Below are positions 52,288 to 60,530 of a stretch of DNA of 64,000 bases, one piece after another. The stretch lies in contig CAYNKA010000003.1 in the NCBI GenBank assembly GCA_964397655.1, forward strand, positions 62,001-126,000. The letters run 5' to 3'. The position numbers and the translations under genes are program-made. The notes below the pieces were generated by a model, which saw only the letters and a list, made by a program, of their open reading frames with translations, did not search any database and was not told the DNA's origin. Position 1 is the stretch's first letter; each line of letters opens with the position of its first letter. The DNA is from CAYNKA01 sp964397655. Lineage in GTDB: Bacteria > Spirochaetota > Spirochaetia > DTKZ01.

Positions 52288-52318
52288 GAGCATTTGCTCA
52301 CATGCCAAACAAATGCTC
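52288..52318. promoter_or_regulatory. SorC operator: GAGCA..TGCTC sites
   Basis: GAGCATTTGCTC (52288-52299) is a near-perfect palindrome, and CAAATGCTC (52310-52318) is the inverse of GAGCATTTG at 52288, giving a 9-bp inverted repeat with a 13-bp spacer. It lies just downstream of the promoter -10 box, as a repressor site would. Confidence 0.6.
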
Positions 52319-52329
52319 TTCATACAACC

Positions 52330-52358
52330 ATACTACATCCGGTTGCGCATTTTGTCAA
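52330..52358 (-). promoter_or_regulatory. promoter of the ugp-like operon
   Basis: Minus strand TTGACA (52353-52358), 17-nt spacer, TAGTAT (52330-52335). The inferred start site falls next to the SorC operator. Confidence 0.6.
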
Positions 52359-52433
52359 AGAAAGTTTTTCCGGTTTTTCCGGTGAATTCGGCCGGAGAAA
52401 CTTGGCCGGATACCGTCAAGAAAATCCATCAAG

Positions 52434-52462
52434 TTGACGGGACACGAGGTCCGGGTTACAAT
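52434..52462 (+). promoter_or_regulatory. promoter of symporter cassette 1
   Basis: TTGACG (52434-52439), 17 nt, TACAAT (52457-52462). The operator at 52468-52483 covers the expected start site. The same -35 hexamer and spacing recur before cassette 2. Confidence 0.65.
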
Positions 52463-52467
52463 GAACT

Positions 52468-52483
52468 CCGACCAATCAGTCGG
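52468..52483. promoter_or_regulatory. TetR operator copy 1
   Basis: The 16-bp sequence CCGACCAATCAGTCGG is palindromic except for the centre. It matches the two copies before cassette 2 (54989-55004 and 55010-55025). A CCGAC..GTCGG dyad is typical of TetR-family sites. Confidence 0.7.
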
Positions 52484-52501
52484 AAATAACGGGAGGAACT
52501 C

Positions 52502-52699
52502 ATGCTCGGATTTGCGGACCCTCTGGTCGCCGCGGTCTATCTCCTCATGATGGGCAGCGCGCTCCTGTGCGTGATATACGGCGCGATCAATTGGAACAAG
52601 GAAGGCGAAATTAGCCAGGCGGAAGCGGCGGAAGAAAGGGCCTGGACGTCGGAAGAGCTCGCCATCGAAAAGAAAATCAGCGGGGAGGACGAACCATGA
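52502..52699 (+). CDS. small symporter accessory protein, copy 1
   Basis: A 65-residue protein with one membrane helix (about 8-28: AAVYLLMMGSALLCVIYGAI) and a very acidic tail rich in E (EISQAEAAEERAWTSEELA). Its ATG has GGGAGG upstream, and its stop overlaps the ATG of the symporter (ATGA). A near-copy precedes the second symporter at 55076. It resembles small partner subunits known for some sodium:solute symporters; its exact role is unknown. Confidence 0.8.
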   Translation: MLGFADPLVAAVYLLMMGSALLCVIYGAINWNKEGEISQAEAAEERAWTSEELAIEKKISGEDEP

Positions 52700-54291
52700 A
52701 CATGCTGCTGCTCGCGGTCGTCATCATCGTCTATCTCGGAGCGACCTCCTATCTCGGCTATCTGGGCTACAAATCGACGAAGAACAGCCTCGATTTCAAC
52801 GTCGCGGGCAGGAATACCCACCCCTACGTCATGGCGATGTCGTACGGCGCCACGTTCATCTCGACATCGGCCATCGTCGGATTCGGGGGAGTAGCCTCGC
52901 TCTACGGAATGAGCATGCTCTGGCTTCCTTTCTTCAACATTCTCGTCGGCATCTTCATCGCCTTCATCTTCTTCGGGAAACGGACCAGAAGGATGGGACT
53001 CAACCTCGACGCCCACACCTTCCCCGAATTCATGGGCCGCAGGTTCGACTCCGGACTCATTCAACGGCTCATGGGCGGGACGATCTTCCTCACCATGCCG
53101 CTCTACATCGCGGCCGTGCTCATCGGAGCCTCCCGCATCCTCGAAGGACTGCTCAACGTCCCCTACGATTACGCGGTGATCCTCTTCACGGTCCTGGTCG
53201 CCGCCTACGTAATCTTCGGAGGGCTCAAGGGAGTCATGTACACCGACGCGCTCCAGGGAACCCTCATGATAGCCGGAATGCTCTTCCTCCTGATCTCGGT
53301 CTACGCGAATCTCGGCGGAGTCGTACCCGCCCACGAGGCTCTCACGGCACTCAAGGATCGAATACCGAAAAGCCTCGTCGCTCAGGGACTCACGGGCTGG
53401 ACGAGTTCCCCTGCCGCTGGATCCCCGCTCTGGTGGATCATCTATTCCTCCCTGGTGCTCGGCGTAGGCATCGGTGTCCTCGCCCAGCCCCAGCTCATAG
53501 TCCGCTACATGACCGTGAAGAGCAACAAGGAATTGAACCGCGGCGTGGTCATCGGAGGGCTCTTCATCCTCGTCACCACGGGGGCGGCCTACATCGCGGG
53601 CTCCCTTTCCAACGTCTACTTCGTGAGCACATCGGGAAAGATCGCCATCGAGATCGCGGGAGGAAACGTGGACGCGGTCATGCCGCGCTTCATAGCCGGA
53701 GCCATGCCGCCGTGGTTCGGCTATCTCTTCATGCTCGTCATCCTGTCCGCCGCCATGTCCACCTTGAGCGCCCAGTTCCACACCCTCGGAACCGCGATCG
53801 GCAGGGACGTGCTCTCGGCGGGCCGGCCTGCCGCCGGGAAGGGCGGGACCAACAGGGAGATCGTCGTCACGAAGCTCGGCATCGTGGCCGGCCTCGTCGT
53901 CACGGTCATCCTGAGTTACGAGCTCGGGGAGAACGTCATCGCGCGGGCTACCTCCGTATTCTTCGGCCTCATGGCGAGCTGCTTCCTCGCGCCGTACACG
54001 GCCGCGATCTACTGGAAACGCCTCACCCGGAAAGGGGCGCTCGCCGGCATGCTCGCGGGACTCGGCATGTCCTTCTTCACGTTCTTCTTCACCCACGGCG
54101 CGGAGGCGAAAACCTTCGGGCTCGCGAAACTGCTCCTCGGGCGGGACGTGCTCATACCGGGAAGCTTCTCTTTCGTCGATCCTCTCATCATTTCCCTCCC
54201 CGTTTCCGTGGCCGCCACCGTCCTGGCGAGCCTCGCGACCCGGGTGGAAAATCCGGAAACGGTGAAAAAGAGCTTCGAGGGGATCGGATAG
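52696..54291 (+). CDS. sodium:solute symporter (SSS family), copy 1
   Basis: A 531-residue membrane protein with about 13 helices. SSS features include YLGYKSTKNSLDFNVAGR, the unwound first helix SYGATFISTSAIVGFGG, TDALQGTLMIAGM, and the sodium-site helix SAAMSTLSAQFHTLGTAIGRD. The substrate is probably a carboxylate, pantothenate-like molecule or another small nutrient; it cannot be fixed. It is closely similar to the protein at 55270 over its whole length. It is followed, 12 nt on, by the TetR gene. Confidence 0.9.
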   Translation: MNMLLLAVVIIVYLGATSYLGYLGYKSTKNSLDFNVAGRNTHPYVMAMSYGATFISTSAIVGFGGVASLYGMSMLWLPFFNILVGIFIAFIFFGKRTRRMGLNLDAHTFPEFMGRRFDSGLIQRLMGGTIFLTMPLYIAAVLIGASRILEGLLNVPYDYAVILFTVLVAAYVIFGGLKGVMYTDALQGTLMIAGMLFLLISVYANLGGVVPAHEALTALKDRIPKSLVAQGLTGWTSSPAAGSPLWWIIYSSLVLGVGIGVLAQPQLIVRYMTVKSNKELNRGVVIGGLFILVTTGAAYIAGSLSNVYFVSTSGKIAIEIAGGNVDAVMPRFIAGAMPPWFGYLFMLVILSAAMSTLSAQFHTLGTAIGRDVLSAGRPAAGKGGTNREIVVTKLGIVAGLVVTVILSYELGENVIARATSVFFGLMASCFLAPYTAAIYWKRLTRKGALAGMLAGLGMSFFTFFFTHGAEAKTFGLAKLLLGRDVLIPGSFSFVDPLIISLPVSVAATVLASLATRVENPETVKKSFEGIG

Positions 54292-54303
54292 GGAGGAACC
54301 GCC

Positions 54304-54933
54304 ATGAAGCCGGCTTTTCTTCATCTTCCGGACGAGAAGCGACAGCGCATTTTCGAAGCCTGCGTCGCGGAATTCGGCGAAAAAGGCTACGAAGGCGGCG
54401 CTTTGGACCGGATCATCAGGGAGGCCGGCATTTCAAAGGGCGGTCTTTACGAATACATCGAATCCAAGGAGGATCTCTTCCTCTTCGTCGTCGGAAAAAC
54501 CTACGACGAGCTCTACGATTTCATGGAAAACCGCATCCGCGAACGGAGGGATTCGTTTCCGGACGGCATCCTCGAACGGATGCGGCTCGTGGCCGAAGAC
54601 GCCATCGACTTCTTCGTCGCCCATCCCCATTTCGTCGCCCTCATCGTGGCGACGCACAGGCTCGTGGACTCGGGCCTCGCGGAAAGGGTCAGAGGACTTT
54701 TCCTCAAAAGATTCATGAAGATATTCGGCGACTCCGATTTCACCGGCATTTCCTACGACCGGGAACTCGTCTTCGAGCTCCTCACCTGGCTTCTCCTCAA
54801 GACCCGCTACGATTTCCTCGTGGCTCACGATCAGAACGCCGACAACGAGACGATCCGCAGACGATACCTCGAGCGGTGGGATTTCTACACCGAAGTCCTC
54901 GCCCGCGGACTCTATGCGCACCGGGACATGTGA
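54304..54933 (+). CDS. TetR-family regulator
   Basis: This 209-residue protein has the TetR DNA-binding part (EKRQRIFEACVAEFGEKGYE, then LDRIIREAGISKGGLYEYIESKEDLFLFVV) and a helical ligand domain. It lies in cassette 1 and faces cassette 2, with operator copies in front of both, so it probably represses both transporters and itself. The ATG is preceded by GGAGGAACC. Confidence 0.92.
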   Translation: MKPAFLHLPDEKRQRIFEACVAEFGEKGYEGGALDRIIREAGISKGGLYEYIESKEDLFLFVVGKTYDELYDFMENRIRERRDSFPDGILERMRLVAEDAIDFFVAHPHFVALIVATHRLVDSGLAERVRGLFLKRFMKIFGDSDFTGISYDRELVFELLTWLLLKTRYDFLVAHDQNADNETIRRRYLERWDFYTEVLARGLYAHRDM

Positions 54934-54954
54934 AAGAATCGTGATTTTTTTTCA

Positions 54955-54983
54955 TTGACGACCGTATCCCGTCATATTATGAT
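54955..54983 (+). promoter_or_regulatory. promoter of symporter cassette 2
   Basis: TTGACG (54955-54960), 17 nt, TATGAT (54978-54983). Two operator copies follow at once. The layout is the same as at cassette 1, but with one extra operator. Confidence 0.65.
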
Positions 54984-54988
54984 GATGA

Positions 54989-55025
54989 CCGACCGTTCAG
55001 TCGGTTTTCCCGACCAATCGGTCGG
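54989..55025. promoter_or_regulatory. TetR operator copies 2 and 3 in tandem
   Basis: CCGACCGTTCAGTCGG (54989-55004) and CCGACCAATCGGTCGG (55010-55025) are separated by 5 bp, with centres 21 bp apart, two helical turns. Together with copy 1 they define CCGACC-NNTC-[AG]-GTCGG. Confidence 0.75.
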
Positions 55026-55075
55026 TATCCCCCGATCAAGAAAATCGGGTTCTCATCTCACAACGGGAGGATTCT

Positions 55076-55273
55076 ATGTTGGGCTTAGCGGACTCCGGCG
55101 TGACCGCCGCCTATCTCCTCATGATAGGAAGCACGCTCCTGTGCGTCGTGTACGGTATCGCCAAATGGAACAAGGAAGGGGAAATCACCAAGGAAGAAGT
55201 CGAGGAGGAACGGGCTTGGACCTCCGAGGAGATCGCGATCGACAAGGAGATAGCGGGGGAGGACGAACCATGA
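55076..55273 (+). CDS. small symporter accessory protein, copy 2
   Basis: This 65-residue protein is a near-duplicate of that at 52502: one helix (AAYLLMIGSTLLCVVYGIAKW) then an acidic tail (EVEEERAWTSEEIAIDKEI). GGGAGG is 5 nt before the ATG, and the stop overlaps the symporter ATG. Keeping two copies in step with two symporters argues that it is a true subunit. Confidence 0.8.
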   Translation: MLGLADSGVTAAYLLMIGSTLLCVVYGIAKWNKEGEITKEEVEEERAWTSEEIAIDKEIAGEDEP

Positions 55274-56868
55274 ACTTCCTCGTATTGGCCATAGTAATCA
55301 TCGTGTACCTGGCTCTCACCGCCTACCTCGGATACCTCGGCTTCAGAAAAACCAAGAACAGCCTCGACTTCAACGTCGCGGGACGCGATACGCACCCCTA
55401 CATCATGGCGATGTCCTACGGAGCGACCTTCATCTCGACCTCCGCCATCGTGGGTTTCGGCGGATCGGCCTCGCAGATCGGGATGAGCCTGCTCTGGCTC
55501 ACCGTCTTCAACATCGCGGTGGGGATTTTCGTCGCCTTCGTGTTCTTCGGGAAGCGCACGAGGAGGATGGGGCTCAACCTCGAGGCCCATACCTTTCCCG
55601 AGTTCATGGGACGAAGGCTCGACTCCCGACTCATCCAGAAGCTCATGGGCGCGACCATCTTCATCATCATGCCTCTCTACATCGCCGCCGTCCTCATCGG
55701 GGCGTCGCGCATCCTCGAAGGACTGATGAACGTGCCCTACGACTACGCGGTCATCCTGTTCACGATCCTCGTGGCGGGGTACGTCATCTTCGGCGGCCTG
55801 AAAGGCGTGATGTACACCGACGCGCTCCAGGGGTCGCTCATGCTCGTAGGGATGCTCATCCTGCTCGTTTCGGTATATCTCAACCTCGGCGGCATAACTC
55901 CGGCGCACGAGGCGCTCTCCGCGCTTCAGGACAGGATCCCCAAAGGGCTCAAGACCATGGGACTCACGGGATGGACCGCATCCCCGGAGGCCGGTTCGCC
56001 GCTCTGGTGGACGATCTATTCCTCGCTCGTGCTCGGAGTCGGCATCGGTGTCCTCGCCCAGCCGCAGCTCATCGTCCGCTACATGACGGTGAAGAGCAAC
56101 AAGGAAATCAACCGGGGAATCATCATCGGCGGCATCTTCATCATCGCCTGCACCGGGACCGCGTTCATAGCCGGCGCTCTATCCAACGTCTACTTCGTGA
56201 AGGCCGGGGGAAAGATCGCCATGGATGCCGCCGGGGGAAACATCGACGCCGTCATTCCGAAATTCATAGCTGATTTCATGCCGTCCTGGTTCGGCTACCT
56301 GTTCATGCTGGTCATGCTCTCAGCCGCCATGTCCACCCTGAGTTCCCAATTTCATACGATCGGCACGGCGATTGGAAGGGATTTCCTTTCCGGAGGCAGG
56401 CTCGCCCGGACGGGAACCGACGGCAAGAGCCGCGAGATGCTTCTCACCAAGCTCGGTATCGTGATCGGCCTGATCGCGACCGTCGTCCTCTCCTACAAGC
56501 TCGGCGGCAACATCATCGCAAGGGCCACCGCCATCTTCTTCGGCATCATGGCGAGCGCGTTCCTCGCACCCTACGCAGCGGCCATCTACTGGAAGCGCCT
56601 CACCAGGAAGGGAGCGGCGGCGGGCATGATCTCGGGCCTGGCCGTGTCCCTCATCGCCTTCGTGTTCCTCCACGGGGCGGAAGCGAAGGCTCTCGGCATC
56701 TCGAAACTCCTCCTGGGCAAGGACGTGCTCGTCCCCGGCATCTTCTCCTTCGTCGACCCCCTCGTGCTCGCCCTCCCCGTCTCGATCGTCATGACGGTGG
56801 CGGTGAGCCTCTTCACCCGGGTGGAGAACCCCGAAACGGTGAAAAAGAGCTTTTCCGGCATCGGTTGA
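55270..56868 (+). CDS. sodium:solute symporter (SSS family), copy 2
   Basis: A 532-residue symporter very like that at 52696, with YLGFRKTKNSLDFNVAGRD, SYGATFISTSAIVGFGG and SAAMSTLSSQFHTIGTAIGRD. Differences gather in the loops (for example residues around KTMGLTGWTASPEAGS) and in the C-terminal third, so the two could differ in affinity or substrate. The downstream hairpin at 56880 may end the unit. Confidence 0.9.
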   Translation: MNFLVLAIVIIVYLALTAYLGYLGFRKTKNSLDFNVAGRDTHPYIMAMSYGATFISTSAIVGFGGSASQIGMSLLWLTVFNIAVGIFVAFVFFGKRTRRMGLNLEAHTFPEFMGRRLDSRLIQKLMGATIFIIMPLYIAAVLIGASRILEGLMNVPYDYAVILFTILVAGYVIFGGLKGVMYTDALQGSLMLVGMLILLVSVYLNLGGITPAHEALSALQDRIPKGLKTMGLTGWTASPEAGSPLWWTIYSSLVLGVGIGVLAQPQLIVRYMTVKSNKEINRGIIIGGIFIIACTGTAFIAGALSNVYFVKAGGKIAMDAAGGNIDAVIPKFIADFMPSWFGYLFMLVMLSAAMSTLSSQFHTIGTAIGRDFLSGGRLARTGTDGKSREMLLTKLGIVIGLIATVVLSYKLGGNIIARATAIFFGIMASAFLAPYAAAIYWKRLTRKGAAAGMISGLAVSLIAFVFLHGAEAKALGISKLLLGKDVLVPGIFSFVDPLVLALPVSIVMTVAVSLFTRVENPETVKKSFSGIG

Positions 56869-56879
56869 AACGAAAGAAC

Positions 56880-56905
56880 GGCGTCCGAGCGCGACCTCGG
56901 ACGCC
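56880..56905 (+). terminator. hairpin after cassette 2, weak terminator candidate
   Basis: Arms 56880-56889 and 56896-56905 form a 10-bp perfect GC-rich stem with a 6-nt loop. There is no T tract after it, so it may need Rho or serve as a 3' end-protecting stem. Confidence 0.4.
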
Positions 56906-56937
56906 GCATCCTCCTGACAGACGACCTCCGGATCGCC

Positions 56938-56967
56938 TTGACAAGCCTTCGGCAATATTGAGACAAT
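56938..56967 (+). promoter_or_regulatory. promoter of the histidine kinase at 56995
   Basis: TTGACA (56938-56943), 18 nt, GACAAT (56962-56967). The leader is about 20 nt and contains GGGAGG before the ATG. Confidence 0.55.
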
Positions 56968-56994
56968 CGAAATCATCGAACCGGGAGGGTAAAG

Positions 56995-58296
56995 ATGAGC
57001 CGGCTCGCGGCTAATCTATTGGATATAAGGACCCTCTTCATTTCGGAACTCCTCGTCGCGACCGTCCTGAGCGTCATGCTCATCCTCGTCCACAGGTTCC
57101 ACGGCAGGAAATTCCCGGGAATCGGGTACTGGGCGCTGGGCTCCGTGCTGCAGACCGCCGCCTTCTTCCTCGTCGCGTTGCGCGACATGCTACCGGGCCC
57201 GTTCTCCATCCTCCTGGCCAACGCATTGCTCCTCTTCAGCACGGCCCTCATGTACTCGGGGACCGAAGCCTTCCAGGACGGGAAAAGGAGGAGGCACTTT
57301 CCCTTCGTCCTTGCCGGGGCCGCCACGCTCGTGCAGATCCATTTCACCTTCATTCGGCCCGACCTCCCCATGCGCATCATCGTCCTGTCGGTCGCGTCGA
57401 GCATGGTCTTCGCGGCCTGCATAGCGCGCTTTCTCGCGCCGAAGCAACCGAGCATGTGGCCGTCGATCGTCCCCGTCGTGGCGCTTTCGCTGTCGATACT
57501 GGTCGCGGCCTTCCGCGTCGTCGGTACGCTCCTCTACCCCCCGGGGACGGATCTGCTGTTCTCGGGGATCGCGCAGGCGGTCTCGATCATGGGATACATC
57601 GCCACGCTGTCGTTGTGGACCTGCGGATTGATCCTGGTGATTTCCTGGAAGCTCAAGCTCGAGGAGGAACGGCTCGCCGAGACGAACAGGATGCTCATCA
57701 GGGAAATGCATCACAGGATCAAGAACAACCTCGCCACGCTCCGCGCCATGCTTCACATCCAGGCCTCGCTCTCCGAGACCGACGAACTCAAGGCGATGCT
57801 CGCGAAAAGCTGCAACCGCATCGACGCCATCGCGAAGATTCACGATCTCCTCCACATGAGCGAGGACGTCAGGCGGGCCTCCCTCAGGCTGTACCTCGGG
57901 AACCTGATCCGGTCGATCGAGGGGAGCTTCTCGAACCAGGGCGTGCGGGTGGAACTCGACGTCGAAGACCTCGACCTTTCGATCAATACGCTCATCCCTC
58001 TGGGTCTCATCATCAACGAACTCGTCACGAACAGCTTCGAGCACGGATTCCCCAACGGCGGGGCCGGGAGAATCGGGATTTTTTTCCGTTCGGACGACGG
58101 GAACTACCGCCTCGCGGTCGAGGACGACGGCGCGGGATTCCTCGCGGACGCCGGGAACATCGCAGGGTTTTCCAGCCTGGGAATGAAGATCGTGGACAGC
58201 CTCGTCCGACAGCTCAGAGGCACGCTTTCCATAAGGACCAAGCCCTCCACGTCCGTGGAGATCGTCTTCGGCATAGAAGATCCGGATCCTCGATGA
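56995..58296 (+). CDS. multi-pass membrane HisKA_2 histidine kinase
   Basis: A 433-residue kinase with about six or seven N-terminal helices (first: LFISELLVATVLSVMLILVH) and almost no periplasmic domain, so it may sense a membrane or lipophilic signal. The kinase core has EMHHRIKNNLATLRAMLHIQ (HisKA_2), INELVTNSFEHGF and VEDDGAGFLAD. Good ribosome site GGGAGG. There is no partner response regulator. Confidence 0.88.
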   Translation: MSRLAANLLDIRTLFISELLVATVLSVMLILVHRFHGRKFPGIGYWALGSVLQTAAFFLVALRDMLPGPFSILLANALLLFSTALMYSGTEAFQDGKRRRHFPFVLAGAATLVQIHFTFIRPDLPMRIIVLSVASSMVFAACIARFLAPKQPSMWPSIVPVVALSLSILVAAFRVVGTLLYPPGTDLLFSGIAQAVSIMGYIATLSLWTCGLILVISWKLKLEEERLAETNRMLIREMHHRIKNNLATLRAMLHIQASLSETDELKAMLAKSCNRIDAIAKIHDLLHMSEDVRRASLRLYLGNLIRSIEGSFSNQGVRVELDVEDLDLSINTLIPLGLIINELVTNSFEHGFPNGGAGRIGIFFRSDDGNYRLAVEDDGAGFLADAGNIAGFSSLGMKIVDSLVRQLRGTLSIRTKPSTSVEIVFGIEDPDPR

Positions 58297-58358
58297 GGCC
58301 CGCCGCCCTCCCCCCAGGCTTGCAAACGAACCGCGGTCCATAATAAATTGAACCGATC

Positions 58359-59264
58359 ATGAAGCACTGCGTCATCGGCAGCATCAATATGGATCTCGTG
58401 ACCACCCTCGACCGGTTTCCGGAAGCCGGAGAAACCGTCACCGGCATCGATTTCAAGACCTCCCCCGGCGGAAAGGGCGCGAATCAGGCGGTCGCCCTCG
58501 CGCGCCTCGGTTCCGACGTCGTCCTCGTGGGGAACGTGGGCATGGACGGATTCGGCGACCAGTATCTCGAGCATCTCGCCGCGGAAAACGTCGACTCCTC
58601 CTGCATCGAGCGCCTTGCGGGAACATCGACGGGCATCGCTGTCATCGAGGTGGAGACATCGAGCGAGAACCGCATAGTCGTGATCCCCGGAGCGAACGGG
58701 AGGTTAACGCCGGAGTCGGCGAAGAGCCGGGCGAGCCTCGTCGCCGCTGCGGACATCTTCCTGCTGCAGCTGGAAATTCCGCTCGAGACCGTAGCATGGA
58801 TACTGGAAAACCGGAGGCCGAGCGGAATCTACATACTCGACCCCGCCCCGGCTCGGAAGATCCCGGACGAACTCTTTTCCAAGGTTGATTGCATAACGCC
58901 GAACGAGACCGAGCTCGGCATCCTCGCCGGGCTCCAGGTCCGCAACGAGAAGGACGTCCGCGAGGGGGCGGAACGCCTCCTCGCGAAAGGGGTCAAGACC
59001 GTCATCGTGAAGGCCGGGGAAAAGGGTGCCTACCTCGTCCGCTCCGAAGGCATGATCCGCGTGCCGGGCTTCAAGGTGGAGCCGGTCGACACTACCGGGG
59101 CGGGCGACACGTTCAACGCCGCCTTCGCCCATGCGCTCGGCAAGGGCGGCGACGCGGAGGGCGCGGTCCGGTTCGCCTGCGCAGCCGCCGCCATTTCCAC
59201 CACGAAATTCGGCGCCCAGGGGGCCATGCCGGGCGAGAAGGAAGTGCTCGAACTCCTCGGCTGA
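58359..59264 (+). CDS. ribokinase-family sugar kinase (PfkB)
   Basis: This 301-residue kinase has the PfkB signatures SPGGKGANQAVALARLG and the C-terminal ATP/active-site motif PVDTTGAGDTFNAAFAHAL with the catalytic aspartate. The N-terminal HCVIGSINMDLV and the N-x-x-E motif NETEL fit ribokinase. It most likely phosphorylates ribose or deoxyribose. No ribose transporter is adjacent. The ATG has no obvious ribosome site. Confidence 0.85.
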   Translation: MKHCVIGSINMDLVTTLDRFPEAGETVTGIDFKTSPGGKGANQAVALARLGSDVVLVGNVGMDGFGDQYLEHLAAENVDSSCIERLAGTSTGIAVIEVETSSENRIVVIPGANGRLTPESAKSRASLVAAADIFLLQLEIPLETVAWILENRRPSGIYILDPAPARKIPDELFSKVDCITPNETELGILAGLQVRNEKDVREGAERLLAKGVKTVIVKAGEKGAYLVRSEGMIRVPGFKVEPVDTTGAGDTFNAAFAHALGKGGDAEGAVRFACAAAAISTTKFGAQGAMPGEKEVLELLG

Positions 59265-59334
59265 ACGCTTCCGCTCCGTTCGCGGATTCCGCGACCGTCG
59301 CGATTCGACTCCGAGTCTCCGTCGGCCCTCCGCC

Positions 59335-60396
59335 TCAACCTCGGAATTCCCGCGCCGCCTCCGCGAGGGCCTTCATGTTCGCGATCGGCGTTTTCGGCAC
59401 GACCTCACAGCCGGAGCCGAGTACGAAGCCTCCTTCGAGCGCGTCCGCGGAGCGCATGCATTCGATCGCAGCCGACCTCACCGTCTCCGGCGTCCCCTGG
59501 AACAGGACCGACGTGGGCTCGAGGTTTCCCATGAGCGCCACCCTGCCCTCCGTCAGATTCTTCGCATCGGCGATGTCCACTTTCGCGTCGATCTCGAGAA
59601 CGTCGGCCCCCGTCCTTGCCATGAGCGGCAGGATCTTCCGCGTGTCCCCGCAGATGTGGAGGATCGTCACCGCTCCCTTCGCCCGCGCGCGGGGGCCTAT
59701 CGCGGAAAAGACCTTGACCTCGTAAGGAAATACGTACTTTTCGTAGATCGCCGGAGAAATCATGCTCAAGGACGCGAGCGAATCGCCGGCCTGGGCGGTG
59801 TCCGCGCCCGCTTCGAGGAGCGCCTCGAGGAAGGCGATGAGCGCGTCGGAGGAGATTTCCATGAGCTCGAAGAGCTGTTTCTGTTTGGACAGGTCGTCGT
59901 CCGCCTCGGCAGTGGCGATCTCCATGAGAAATTCCTCGGTGCCGCCCATGAGGTAGCTCGCCAGGGAAAAGGGGCCGGTGCCGGGTCCGCGGACCGCGAC
60001 CTCGCCGCCGAAATGCTCTCTCAGCTTGTACACGGCATCGAGGTACACGTGCATGCGGCCGTCCTTGTACGGGTCGGGGACCTTCAGCTTCCCGATCTCG
60101 TTCAGGGCGGCGACCGCGGGCCTCACGAGGTTCGGCGTCGTGTCGTAGGGCTGGTTGATGAGGCAGCCGAAGCCTTCGGCGATGTAGTAATTGTCCGATT
60201 GGGCGACGACGACGTCCAGACCGATCGCCTCATGGGTCCTGATGTGGGCCTCGGCCATGAGGTCGGGATTCGTGTTGTAGAGGGACAGCGGAATGCCGGC
60301 CAGCGCCGCGCCGAAGTTGCCGTTGTAGGGAGCTGCCGGAACCCTGTCCGGCTTTCGCCGCAAAGCCGCCGCGAAGAATCGTTCTCGGGAATTCAT
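59335..60396 (-). CDS. uroporphyrinogen-decarboxylase-fold methyltransferase (MtaA/CmuA-like)
   Basis: The 353-residue protein has the UroD-type barrel but lacks the usual UroD arginine signature; it has instead the zinc-type H-x-C pair in TILHICGDTRKI and a third cysteine in LGSGCEVVPKTP, as in corrinoid-dependent methyltransferases. It would pass methyl groups between a corrinoid protein and a thiol. No corrinoid-protein gene is next to it, so the partner must be elsewhere. It is divergent from the Rrf2 gene. Confidence 0.85.
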   Translation of the reverse strand: MNSRERFFAAALRRKPDRVPAAPYNGNFGAALAGIPLSLYNTNPDLMAEAHIRTHEAIGLDVVVAQSDNYYIAEGFGCLINQPYDTTPNLVRPAVAALNEIGKLKVPDPYKDGRMHVYLDAVYKLREHFGGEVAVRGPGTGPFSLASYLMGGTEEFLMEIATAEADDDLSKQKQLFELMEISSDALIAFLEALLEAGADTAQAGDSLASLSMISPAIYEKYVFPYEVKVFSAIGPRARAKGAVTILHICGDTRKILPLMARTGADVLEIDAKVDIADAKNLTEGRVALMGNLEPTSVLFQGTPETVRSAAIECMRSADALEGGFVLGSGCEVVPKTPIANMKALAEAAREFRG

Positions 60397-60530
60397 GCAT
60401 CCATAGTGACCGAAGCCCGTGAATTATGCAACGGCCCGGATTTTTTCATCGCTCCGATATCTTTGATTTTTTATCGAATACATGATACCATGGGCTGATA
60501 ATATAGTTGACATTTCAAAACGAGGAAAAC

